A stretch of 19,314 bases of DNA from Acanthaster planci (taxonomy: Eukaryota; Echinodermata; Asteroidea; Valvatida; Acanthasteridae): NCBI RefSeq assembly GCF_001949145.1, contig NW_019091427.1:258853-278166 (forward strand), written 5' to 3'. The notes beneath the pieces are model-generated. The model saw only the letters and a list, made by a program, of their open reading frames with translations, was not told where the DNA came from and ran no database searches. Position numbers and translations under genes: made by a program. Position 1 is the first letter of the stretch; every line of letters begins with the position of its first letter. Below, one piece after another: positions 1 to 9,361 of this stretch.

Positions 1-520
1 CTGCTGTACATAAGAGATCCTGCATACTTACAACACATACTGCAGATATACATCAATATCACGAACATTGACCTTTTATAATGTCTCATGCTGTTATCCC
101 CCACCTCGCTTTTCAAATATTTTTGGCCTGGCAAGTCTTACACCTCCACCTTGCCCCCCCCCCGAATATCGGCAAAATTTAGGCAGGTGGAGGGAATTCA
201 TCCATGCAGGCCTAAACTGATTGTCCAAATAACGCAAACAGGTTGGCAATTTCGAACAGCACAAATCAAATCATTTTAAAATAAAAATGTGGAATATTTC
301 CTATTGTCTTAAACTTGGAGACAGTTTTGAAGCGTAGTATGTCTGCTCGCAAGCTCATTATTAATATTTTGTGATCCCCACGTTTTTTTTATTTTTTACA
401 ATAAGACAAAAGATCATAGAATCATTTAAATAACTCCCGAATTTGGGATTGATTGTTTCCGACGGATTCAGAGTATTTCTTTCACAAAACTGAAGTACTT
501 GGTGTAGTGCAACCATAAGA
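1..520. other. no gene recognised, AT-rich flank
   Basis: I see no coding exon or structured element. There is a C10-like tract near 155-164, a T-rich tract near 385-397, and otherwise unique-looking AT-rich DNA. Short open frames lack any family resemblance. Confidence 0.5.
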
Positions 521-697
521 GTGGGTCCGACTCGGAGTTGACTCGAGGTGGGTCCGAGTTGGCGTGGGTCCGAGTTGGTTTGGGTCCGAGTTGGTTGTGG
601 GTCCGATTTGGCGTGGGTCCGAGTTGGTCCTGGATCCGAGTTGGCATGGGTCCGAGTTGGAATTGGTCCGAGTTGGTTTGGGTCCGAGTTGACCTGA
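521..697. repeat. 16-17 bp tandem repeat, about 10 copies
   Basis: The unit GGGTCCGAGTTGG plus 3-4 variable bases recurs about every 16-17 bp from 521 to 697, with point changes such as GGATCCGAG and GGGTCCGATTTGG. The open frames on both strands here are translations of the repeat (Gly-Pro-x-Pro-Thr-Arg-Thr type periodicity on the minus strand) and are not treated as genes. Confidence 0.9.
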
Positions 698-1024
698 TCC
701 CCGCGTACGCACGTACCGTGAAAAGGCCATCGATATTAAATTCTATATCAAAAAGGTCTACGTGCACAATTTTCAGTTGGCCTGGTGTGCCTGCATGTAA
801 TTTAGTAATTAGCTGAGCAGCTGGGTTTCTGTACCGGTGGAGGAGAACGTCTGGATGTCTGGGTAGCTTGTTTGTCAGCTCTTGTCTCAGGTACTGAAAC
901 GTCACTCAATTCGTGGCATAGCCCAGGTAACGTTGGACTCCGTTCCCTTACATTTTTACAAGTTAACTTAACAAGCAAACAAATGCTTACCGACATGACC
1001 GAAACAAACCCTAATAACAAGTCT

Positions 1025-1113
1025 GCCTAGGCTAGCCCCACTAGTGTGGCACGGAGTCTCACTCCCGATCCGAGAGTGAGAGTCCGTGCCACACTAGTGG
1101 GGCTAGCCTAGGC
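1025..1113. repeat. near-perfect hairpin (MITE-like), 40-bp arms
   Basis: Arm 1025-1064 and arm 1074-1113 are reverse complements with one mismatch in 40 bases, around a 9-base loop. The arms begin GCCTAGGCTAGCCCCACTAG. The near-perfect pairing suggests a recent or conserved foldback. No target-site duplication is obvious. It resembles in style the hairpin at 13891-13955. Confidence 0.85.
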
Positions 1114-1223
1114 CTGCTTCAATTTCTCAAATTGAGAAATACTTCTGTCGATGTTCTGTCGATGTCATATACTTGAGGGACACTTGTTGAGAAGTATGAT
1201 GTAGTTTCAAGATGTCACGTACA

Positions 1224-1346
1224 GGTACAGTCGTTTTCATAGATCCGGATTCATTACATTCCCTATCGGTTGAAATGAAAACCTACCTCCTTTGTAATGT
1301 TCCTCAGAATTACATCCTCATCCTACAACTTGGAAAACGACTGTAC
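1224..1346. repeat. short inverted repeat
   Basis: The 14-base string GTACAGTCGTTTTC near 1226-1239 recurs inverted as GAAAACGACTGTAC near 1333-1346. The intervening 90 bases are unremarkable. It may be a decayed foldback element; classification is not possible from the sequence alone. Confidence 0.45.
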
Positions 1347-1400
1347 TTGAGGGAAATTCATTTCTTTCATGGCTGATTAAAATCCTATAGGCATTGGTAT

Positions 1401-1846
1401 TGTAACGGCCCCCGAATCTGACTCGCCAAGAATATAACCAGAAGCCAGTAATTTACAGTTTCAGTAATTTATTAAACAAAATGTAGTTGGAGGGGAACTA
1501 AATTGTCTAACACTTACATTTCATTAACCAAGCCACAGCAGTGCGGAGTTGTCCACTGGTACTAATCTCTAAGAAATAAAATGAACCTTACACAGCCAAT
1601 GCCCAGTCCCAAATCCACACTGGGCTCAAACTACAAGAGGGTTTTAAAGGAAAATACAGGAACAAGTCAGTTCAACAAAGGAAGTTCCAGTCACACTAAA
1701 AAATAATGGCTAATCTTATGTAGCATCCCACTGTGTGGCCACAGCCAAGGACCCATCTGGCTGAGGCCAGGCTGCAGTATGTAAGACATTTAATGAGTGC
1801 TGCTTTGGTTGGCACAAAAATAACTTTGATCCTGTTAATTGTTACA
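1401..1846 (-). mobile_element. solo LTR of a retrotransposon (Gypsy-like by form)
   Basis: The segment begins TGTAAC and ends GTTACA, a perfect short terminal inversion of the LTR TG...CA kind. It is directly flanked on both sides by GTAT (1397-1400 and 1847-1850), a 4-bp target duplication. Read on the minus strand it carries a TTTAAAA promoter-like box mid-way and an AATAAA signal about 70 bases before its 3' end, which closes with GGGGGCCGTTACA. The signal order fits an LTR in minus orientation. No internal retroelement coding or second LTR is seen, so this is a solo LTR left by recombination. The Gypsy assignment rests only on general form and duplication length. Confidence 0.75.
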
Positions 1847-1850
1847 GTAT

Positions 1851-2372
1851 CTAACCCTGAAAAATTGTCGCTCGGCCTATAAAGCTCCTTCAAAGAAGAA
1901 CATTTCCACACTGTTCATGGCAACAGTATTCCTGTTACTTTCTAGTTGGATGTCACTTAGTTTCATTTCAACAGGTCAATTCATCTTTCACTTTCAACTT
2001 CCTGCTACCCTTGCACTCAATCATTGCAGAGGATTCTGTCGGGATCTATCTTTTCATGGATACTGAATAAAGAAACGTTTTGATAGCAGGGGAGTTCATG
2101 TCTATCTGGTCACTGAAGCATCAGGCTTTAATTGCTTTAGATGTTGCCTAGTTTAAAGAGTGGGTAATTTGTTGACTTTGTTCATTAGTTAGGTGCATTG
2201 TTAATTTTGTTGGTATTTCCCTTAGAGGTATGAAAATTGCTCTATGTAAGTCCAGTTTGGTATGTTTAGACATACTGCCAGTCAGTTATAGGTCAACTAC
2301 CCATGTGCCGTCAATACGCTAGATTCTGCTTCTTCTTCAAGTCATCATTCCCATTCAAGTCAAGTTCTCAAG
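1851..2372. other. no gene recognised between LTR and zinc-finger relic
   Basis: This is AT-rich DNA with an AATAAA at about 2066 and no exon that I can assign. An untranslated or short N-terminal exon of the downstream uricase could lie here unseen. Confidence 0.4.
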
Positions 2373-2534
2373 ATGAGTTTCCCCTGTGTTGTGTGCACCA
2401 AGGCTGTCAGGAGAAACCAGAAGGCTCTCCAGTGCAGCCGTTGTAACAGACGCCAAGATCTGGCATGCCACACAGGGTTCTCTGCTGCAGACTCTGAGCG
2501 GTTCATGAATGGTTTTTCTGAGCTTGCTTTGTAG
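2373..2534 (+). pseudogene. broken PHD-like zinc-finger ORF, likely transposon-derived
   Basis: A 53-codon frame starts MSFPCVVC and shows Cys5, Cys8, Cys21, Cys24 and Cys32 in PHD spacing (CxxC, 12 residues, CxxC, 7 residues, C). Where the conserved His should sit, five residues after Cys24, there is Asp29. The frame then stops at TAG, before the last Cys pair of a PHD finger. Fingers of this kind (NQKALQC-type core) are often seen in transposase-linked or orphan genes of aquatic invertebrates; that link is from general knowledge. A metal-ligand loss plus an early stop indicates a relic. Downstream frames to about 2770 stay partly open but are interrupted by stops. Confidence 0.55.
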
Positions 2535-2782
2535 CATTGTGTGACATGGTTCTCGTCAGAGAATCCAAGATGTGCCACAACCAGCGGAGGAGTGCCAGGC
2601 AGATGCAGGGGCGTGTATTCCAGCTATAGGTGAGGTACGTGAGCGGTGACCTGAAGGCATCAGGGCTTCCATCTGCTTGCAGCCATCTGCACGTTCCAGC
2701 CATATGAAGAACCCAAGAACGCAAATCTTTTCAGAGCTACACATTGTCAAAGAGATACTTATTGCTGCATTACAAAAATAAA

Positions 2783-2798
2783 GGCTCTTCTCAGAGCC
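2783..2798 (+). other. histone-mRNA-type 3' stem-loop look-alike
   Basis: GGCTCT-TCTC-AGAGCC forms a 6-bp stem with a 4-base loop, preceded by an A-rich run (AAAATAAA) and followed by ACACTCCACCC. The metazoan replication-dependent histone stem-loop is GGCTCT-TTTC-AGAGCC with A-rich 5' and ACCCA-like 3' flanks, so this differs by one loop base. No histone coding frame lies just upstream and no clear purine-rich downstream element is seen, so it may be a relic or a coincidence. Confidence 0.4.
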
Positions 2799-2823
2799 AC
2801 ACTCCACCCCCCCCCAAAAAAAA

Positions 2824-2832
2824 TATATAAAT
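2824..2832 (+). promoter_or_regulatory. candidate TATA box upstream of uricase
   Basis: TATATAAAT lies 116 bp upstream of the proposed uricase ATG. A start site about 30 bp downstream would give a roughly 85-base leader, but that leader would contain upstream ATGs (2888, 2918). The box sits next to C- and A-homopolymer tracts, so it may be low-complexity chance. Confidence 0.25.
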
Positions 2833-2939
2833 AGATTTTAACTTCTGGGTTTTTTGGGGGGGGTTGGAAGTTCTGCCCAAGTGCCAGATGGAAATTTTCA
2901 ATCAAATTTTGTTTTATCATGTAAGGCTCAGGCCCCAAA

Positions 2940-3155
2940 ATGGACTTAGTCTCAGACGGAACCTACTACGGCAAGCATCGGGTGCGCATCCTTCAGCACT
3001 TCCGCCATGGCAACACGCACAACATCAAGGAGGTTGCCGTCAACACTCACCTCTCCTTGGCTAGGCAGAGGGACTACCTACATGGCGACAACTCAGACGT
3101 AATTGCCACAGACAGTCAAAAGAACACTGTTTACGCACTGGCCAAAACAAAAGGG
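2940..3155 (+). CDS. uox: uricase coding exon 1 (residues 1-72)
   Basis: It encodes the YGK motif with the catalytic lysine (residue 12) and the GDNSDVIATDSQKNT block with Thr57-Asp58, which activates O2 and water in the family. It ends in phase 0 at donor GTAAAT (3156). Confidence 0.9.
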
Positions 3156-5606
3156 GTAAATATAATGATTTTTTCAGTGTAAGAGTTTGCGATTTTCGTG
3201 TAACATGTACCCTGTATCTTTTGCCTCCGAGTGGCAAAAGCACTTTTTATAATTTCCTTTTTTTTTCACCTGGCTCCCTATCTAATGTTGCCAGTGTCAC
3301 AAGTTTTTTGAACCTGTTTTGGAATGTAAACAACAAAATAATGACATCCAGAGAAGAGGAATCACTTTTCCATATAACCCATTCAATGTCGCACATTTAT
3401 TTTATTCCTCCCACTCCTGACAGATAAGGACCCCGGAACAGTTTGCCATGGACCTTAGCCGTCATTTCCTGACGACCTACGAGCAGGTTGTCCGGACGGA
3501 GATTTCGGTGGAGGAAGCCCCATGGCATCGGATGGACCACTCTGGCAAGGAGCACGTGCATGCCTTCATTCATCGACAGGAAGCCAAACGATTCTGCATT
3601 GTGCAGCAGGAGAAAAACGGTACTTTGAACAGATGACCTAGAGTTTATCATAATCGATAGACTGAGCTTCGATTTTTGAATCAGTGCCTTCAAAGTCTGG
3701 TTTAATTATCCAGAAATCACTAGGTCATTTCATGTTGTTTTGTTAAATTTGGCCCTTTTGTTTTTTTAAATAATCCTTTGAAATATCACTACAAAATAGT
3801 TGTTTTCTGCTGATGCCTAGTTTTGATAACAATATATAAATGTGATCCACATAAAATACACTCACAGAGGTATACTTCACAGCAAACCAGTTCAACTATA
3901 GAAATAAGTAAACTGGAGAATCTTCCCACCCACGAATAAAAACCATCCGCTCTGACGCTCCAGTGTACTTCATAGACAAAGTTCAACGTCATTTTTGTTT
4001 TTCTTTGTCAAAAATTGACTGGCATGTATGAAATGAGATGTATTTATTCCCTCCCCCTTCCAGGGCTCCCCAAAGTGTCATCAGGTTTGAGCGACATGAA
4101 AGTGCTCAAGACAACCAAGTCGGGATTTGTCGGCTTCGTGCGGGACAGATTCACCAGCCTGCCGGAGACCACCGACCGCATCCTTTGCACATCCGTCCGT
4201 GGGAAGTGGTCGTACTCCAGCGTTGCCGGGATAGACTTTGACAAAACTTGGTGAGGGCTCAGAATACAAACATTCTTGGGTTGTTACTCTACGTACTGCA
4301 TAACATAGTTTGAGACTAGACAGTGTTGACTACAAGTGGTGTAGTAAAACTAGGCTCCCGAGATAATATATGGAACATGGATGCTGGACTCGGGAACCAC
4401 TTTGTCAACTTTCAAGGTGCTACTATCGACCATCTGCCCAAAATAAACCATGTTATATTCATTTTACTGTGACACATATAGGTACATCCCATGCCCTTCC
4501 ATTTTTTTATGCCTAGTAGGACGATGTTCACACGTGCACTACCACTGCAGTGTAACAGCTCAGCGATGGCTTCTATTAAAAACTCAAATGAAAGTAACGA
4601 TAAAGGTTGGTCGCCAACCTTGCCTGAATGAGACCCTGCCTCAAAAAAATTAAACCAATGCAAAGTTTTATCATCGGATTCCATTCGTCCTCTGTCTTGC
4701 AGGGAGATTTGCAAGAATACCATTCTGGACATCTTTGCCGGGCCACCAGAGACGGGTATGTACTCCCCCTCTGTGCAGCAGACGTTGTACCAGGCTGCCC
4801 AACAAATCATGGCCAAAGTACCTCAGGTAAAGCTCTCAAAAAGACTCGCTCTCGCCCAGCTATCAAAGACTCCTCTCCTCCAAAATAAATCCTTTGTGTC
4901 CGACTGGTCGACTTTCAGTCCCGGACCTTTGACGTGCTGTTTGAAATTTTTGGTTTGATTTTTCAGGTGGATAAGGTGGAGTTAGAGATGCCCAACATTC
5001 ACTACCTCTTTGCCGACCTCAAGAAAATTGGAATGGAAAACAGTGGAGATGTAGGTTTCAGTGTTGTGTTTATCCTAACCAACGTGACTCCAGATAGCAT
5101 TGAAACTTCAGGACTCTGCAGCAGTCAGAAGTAACATTGTACATGTCCCAAAGAAATGCTAAAGACACCTTCCACACATTCCTAACAGAACATTTTTAAG
5201 GCTGGTTCATACTTCAGGGGAACGCCAAATCAAAGCGAAGTCACAGAATGCTTGCAGTGACATACTTCTCTGAAACCTTTTACACAGCCCGTGGACACTT
5301 CTAAGTCGCCCTTTCATCAGAGGTCACTCTTGACACTTCCCACAAAGCACCCCCTCACATACCACTAACAAGACACCCCTTAAAACTCCCTTGGCTCAAC
5401 CTGGATATCCCATATGACTAAGACACCCCAGAGATAAACCCATACCTCATAAGCCCAAACTTTAATAATTCCTGTTTTTCAGAACCGGCGAGACCAAAGG
5501 CCATTTTGAAGTTCACTTCCTTGTTTTTTGCCAGATCCTGGTGCCCACTGATGAGCCACGCGGGTACATCCGTGCTGCTGTCTGCCGTACCACAGCTCGT
5601 CTCTGA
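2940..5606 (+). CDS. uox: urate oxidase (uricase), six coding exons
   Basis: Uricase oxidises urate with O2 and water to 5-hydroxyisourate and H2O2 in peroxisomes, the first step of urate breakdown. Coding exons 2940-3155, 3424-3619, 4064-4250, 4703-4826, 4967-5050 and 5535-5606 join in frame into 292 residues (vertebrate enzymes are about 300). All five introns are GT-AG. Family marks include YGK at 10-12 (catalytic Lys12), ATDS around Thr57, HVHAFIH at 116-122, the uricase signature from about 149 to 176, urate-site Phe159, Arg176 and Gln225, and catalytic His253 in MPNIHY. The C-terminus Ala-Arg-Leu is a PTS1-type peroxisomal signal. The ATG at 2940 has a good context (A at -3, G at +4) and an in-frame stop at 2922. 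However, vertebrate uricases carry about ten more N-terminal residues, so an upstream exon joined at the AG of 2930-2931 is possible. No frameshift or missing active-site residue is seen. Confidence 0.95.
3424..3619 (+). CDS. uox: uricase coding exon 2 (residues 73-137 plus one base)
   Basis: The acceptor TGACAG precedes ATA; the first residues IRTPEQFAMDLSRHF align with the GIRNIETFAMNICEHF block of mammals. It contains VEEAPWHRM and HVHAFIH. It ends in phase 1 at donor GTACTT (3620). Confidence 0.92.
4064..4250 (+). CDS. uox: uricase coding exon 3 (residues 138-200)
   Basis: A strong pyrimidine-rich acceptor (CTCCCCCTTCCAG) precedes the exon. It carries the family signature MKVLKTTKSGF...RDRFTSLPETTDR with Phe159 and Arg176, which contact urate in characterised enzymes. 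It ends in phase 2 (TG of the Trp200 codon) at donor GTGAGG (4251). Confidence 0.93.
4703..4826 (+). CDS. uox: uricase coding exon 4 (residues 201-241)
   Basis: The first G completes Trp200. It contains the YSPSVQQTLY block, whose Gln225 matches the urate-binding glutamine of the family. It ends in phase 0 at donor GTAAAG (4827). Confidence 0.92.
4967..5050 (+). CDS. uox: uricase coding exon 5 (residues 242-269)
   Basis: A 28-codon exon after acceptor TTTTTCAG, encoding LEMPNIHYLFADL with the catalytic His253. It ends in phase 0 at donor GTAGGT (5051). Confidence 0.92.
5535..5606 (+). CDS. uox: uricase last coding exon (residues 270-292 and stop)
   Basis: After acceptor TTGCCAG it reads ILVPTDEPRGYIRAAV and ends in Thr-Thr-Ala-Arg-Leu, then TGA. 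It aligns with the mammalian segment VLLPLDNPYGKITGTV and its C-terminal Ser-Arg-Leu. Confidence 0.93.
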   Translation: MLVPTDEPRGYIRAAVCRTTARL

Positions 5607-7526
5607 GGAGACCAAGTGTGACCCAAGAACCAAACGTCAGAAACAGCCTAAAGAAAGGCCTGTTTGTCCTTTCTGTTTAATTTTCAGGTTAACGACCTCA
5701 GTAACTTTGTTAGGCCCTTTGGTCATGTTTTCCATCCGTGTTCAGTTCGCCAACATTGTATGGTAGGAGTCCTCAGTAGAATCTGTCATGTTGGTATTCA
5801 ATTTACATGAATTCTTAACCTGTTTTGGGGGGGAATGCCTGATTGACTTGAAATTTTATACAGCAGTAGTAGGGATAAGTCAGTGATGTCTTGTTTATTC
5901 TTTCGATTACATACAAAGTACTTAGAGAAGTATATTTTCAGGTTGTCCAGCAAAACAGTACCTCAAATAAAATACATGTACGGACATGGATTCTCTTATA
6001 AATGAGATACATATACAGTGTTGACATGGATCTTCATTGTTTACATTTGTATGTATTCTCATACATTGTGTCCATCATGCTTTTATTTTCATTCCTTGTT
6101 TATTTAGTTTAACCTTTTTCATCTATTCTTTGCTCTGACATCAGTGATCTATGACATTCATGATGAGAAAGAAAACACCCTTTTACTGAAAAAGAGGTGT
6201 TTCAACAAGTTTGCATGGCACATCCATATATACACAAGCGTAGGGAAAACGTCAGTTCGAGAATGACCCTTGACCCTTTATTGCCATGTAACACAGAAAG
6301 CTTCTTTGAGTTTTATCAAAAGCTGCACAAGATCTCATAGAAACAAGTCATGAAAGGACAATTTGATAATTGCAGCTGTTTGGGAATAGCGAGCCAAATT
6401 TCCACGGGGGTGTCAAATTCCCTCTTCCTCCAGTCCGTGCAGGGTTAAAGGAAGTATGTTATGTGCATGTAATGGAGAAAGTGAGGAGCAGTCATATGTT
6501 TACTGAACTCAGGGTATAGCGGTCAGTTTATCTGCCATTCCTCACCAGTGATCTCTATCCCCGATGACAATACTGTAAATTGTCGTAGGTCAACATCGTA
6601 GTGCAGTGGTCAGACCCCCTCCAGTCAAGCCCAGCCCCTTGTGAGTATAGCCTTATATCCTTCAACACTGGGTGGTTGTGCAGACGTGATGTACTTTGAG
6701 TTGTCTGTCCCCTTCTGGCTCTACATTTCATGTAGTGGTGATTTCCTAGGGATTCCAGTTCATGTTTACCCAAGTATACATTTCCCGAGTGTCCTGAAAT
6801 ATACAGAAATTTAGTTGCGGTCACAAAATGCACGATTATCAGGGGACCTACTTTGAGCCAGATCCTCTGGTTCCAGGGAAATATTCCAGACTCTTTATCA
6901 AGCACATTTTTGGCAACCCACGGCGTAGGACCACTGGTCCACCCCTTAGGGTGGGAACACATTTTGTTTCCTGAGAATGAGTAGGCTAGTCGAGAACCAA
7001 GGTTAAGAATTTGACTAAAAAATGCCTCCTGTTTGGTTATCTACGTTCAGTCGTGACGAATTTTAGATTTCAGAGCACACAAATGCAGGCAGGATTCAAT
7101 TTTCATTTCTTCACCTTTTTATTGCACTTCAAGACTATACATTTCAATTTAGAGAGTACACATTCCCGAATCGAGAATTCCTTAGCTATACGAGTTCTTA
7201 TTTACAACGAAACCAATTGTGCCAGGTATAATAAATGCCACCGATATTAAACATGATTTATTACTGTGACAAGTATTTTATCAATTTGCATTGGTAAATG
7301 TATGATAATGAAACAAAATGCATTTGCAATTTTATTCTGAATATCCAGGGATTTTACAACACAGAGACGTCAGTTTGGTTAATTTTGTGCGTCTCCTTTT
7401 TAATCTGTCCATTACATCACTGAAAGTCAAATATATTTAACAGTAAAACAGAAAATCTGCGCTTGCAATTTACACCATTTGGTTTTGACATTTTTGTGGG
7501 ATAATAAAACAAGTCACTTTCACACT
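5607..7526. other. uricase 3' sequence and unassigned intergenic DNA
   Basis: The first 370 bases are probably uricase 3' UTR. Beyond that I find no exon. A small hairpin lies near 6173-6204 (AAACACC...GGTGTTT). The 135-codon minus-strand frame at 6555-6962 shows no family resemblance and is taken as chance. Confidence 0.5.
5976..5981 (+). terminator. polyadenylation signal for uricase
   Basis: This AATAAA lies 370 bases after the uricase stop codon and is the first canonical hexamer I found downstream on the plus strand. Cleavage would fall near 5995-6010. Confidence 0.5.
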
Positions 7527-7530
7527 TTAA

Positions 7531-8227
7531 AGGTTAACAGAAATTGAAAACATTTAGCTCACGTTAAGTGAATTTCAAAATAATAATAAATACGTAACCA
7601 TTTCAAAAACGTCATAAATTCAATGTTCACCCCAAACTTGTGACCCCAAAATTAATAAGAATGATCCTGCGTTTCCCCGCCCACAAAAAATATCACCTTT
7701 TGGCTATTTGCGCTCCCAGGCAGATTTGATGACGTCATCAGCAGAATGCCTACATGCAGAGTGCACGTGTAACACTGCAGGATGGGACATTGTACATACC
7801 GTATCGCATGCTTGCAGTAGACCATGTTGTGTTCGATGTAGCTTGGCCCCAGGCAAACACTGTCTCGGTTCAAGGTAATTCATGGTAAAATTTAAAAGAC
7901 ACAGTCCTACCGTGTATTTCTTGAACTGAGGCAGTGTTTGCCTGTGGGCCATGGTAAGCATGCGATACTGCATGTACTGTGTGCAGTCATGCAATGTACA
8001 CTGCACATGTCGGTGTTCTGCCAAATGACATCAAATCAGCATGGGAGTGCGAGCGGCCAAAAGGGGATTTTTTTTTTGTGGGTGGGGAAACGCAGGATCC
8101 CTCGATTCATTTTTGGGTCAAGATTAATGGGGTAAACATTGAAGTTATGACGTTTTTGAAATGGTTAGTATTTATTGTTATTTTTAAATACTTCACATGA
8201 ACTGAATGTTTTCAATTTCTGTAACCT
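7531..8227. mobile_element. 697-bp foldback element framed by TTAA
   Basis: Left arm 7531 to about 7876 and right arm about 7918 to 8227 are imperfect reverse complements over more than 300 bp, closed by a loop of about 40 bases. The ends read AGGTTAACAG and CTGTAACCT, each adjoining TTAA (7527-7530 and 8228-8231). That fits a TTAA target duplication as made by piggyBac-type transposases. No transposase coding is present, so it would be non-autonomous. The open frames inside are mirror translations of the arms. Confidence 0.75.
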
Positions 8228-8232
8228 TTAAA

Positions 8233-9361
8233 CAACTGCAGGTGCAGTAAACAAGGGGAGGACACCAAATATTAAGTGGAAGGGGGGGGAGTGAATTAAT
8301 AGAGATGATATGTGTAAAATATTGTGTAAAATTATGATGTGTAAAATAGACAGTTTTGTTAAAAGCACAAATTGGGTGAGGACCAGTGGCAACCTATTTC
8401 CACCACATGGCATTTTGTCTTCAGAACCAGTCATTGACCATTATTCCCGCTGCTTAGCAAATTGGGCTCCACACAGGTTTGTGTGCTAATGGGGCCTTAC
8501 TTTATTTACACGTCGCACTTTGCTATTGAGCCAGTGAGGGCCCACAGTCCACTGAGCCCCCCCAAGAAAAAGCACACATAACATCTTCAGTCCTTCAGTA
8601 TGGAGGTCTATCCGCCTCGAGCAGAAGCACCCCCTCATTGGTTGAAAAGAGCCATGCTGGTCGGGACTGTTCATTTTGTTGGTGGGGATGCAACTGCAAC
8701 ACTTGCGTGTTATAGTTGTTCATGGAATAGCATTGCGCAGTTACTACCAAAGGAGCCCCTGTTGCTTACAAAATTGCCCCCTCTCTTGGTCCAGCTCGGG
8801 GCTCATTGCAAAGAAAACTTTCACAGTACTTTGGTCAAATTCCTCCCAGCTGAAAAAGGCAACTGAGGAACCAGCAGGAAGTATTTTTACGTGAACAAAA
8901 ATATGAGCACATGTTCAACATATTCTGGTGCTCATGTTTGGTTAAACTGCAGTGGCACCGCACTCACACGCACATGCTTCAGCTTGACGTGTGCGTGCGT
9001 TTGGCAAATCACGACACCTTATTGGTCGAAGAGGCATGCAACATGTGCGTTCCACCTGTCCACGAGCACTGCGCTACCGCAGTAATGGCTTCTAATTCTG
9101 GTGGTCGAATTACACCATAGTCTAGAAATTCATCTGAGATTGGAAGAGGCTCAATTTCATCCAGTGCCCTTGGATGGGCAAAGCATCTTGGGTCTCACTG
9201 CCATCAACAAAATGTGCAAACTTAGATCTAGTCTTGTCATAATGAAAGACAACTCGTTATCAGATGACAACTCCTGATCAAACACCGTACTTGCAAACAA
9301 GTGTTCACTTTTTAAAGTTTTTTTTAAACATAATAAAGAAAACAGACTTCAAGAAGAAGTG
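8233..9361. other. probable snapin 3' UTR and unassigned DNA
   Basis: No exon is recognised. On the minus strand this follows the snapin stop codon. Two ATTGG-containing stretches (near 8635-8665 and 9020-9045) resemble each other in direct orientation, which may be a decayed repeat. Confidence 0.4.
8501..8506 (-). terminator. candidate polyadenylation signal for snapin
   Basis: TTTATT on the plus strand is AATAAA on the minus strand, about 860 bases after the snapin stop. It is the first canonical hexamer I noticed in that direction, and a long 3' UTR is implied. Confidence 0.3.

Noticed and set aside
18-60. Possible minus-strand exon end with GTAAGT donor at the left edge
   Set aside because: The in-frame open stretch is only about 40 bases with no acceptor or homology.
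468-905. 145-codon minus-strand open frame
   Set aside because: Its periodic protein is the translation of the 16-17 bp tandem repeat, with no homology outside it.
4412-4816. 134-codon minus-strand open frame
   Set aside because: It overlaps uricase coding exon 4 and its intron on the other strand; a shadow frame.
6555-6962. 135-codon minus-strand open frame
   Set aside because: No domain, no neighbouring exons, and composition like non-coding DNA.
7704-8024. Mirrored open frames in 7652-8200
   Set aside because: They are the two arms of the TTAA-framed foldback read on opposite strands.
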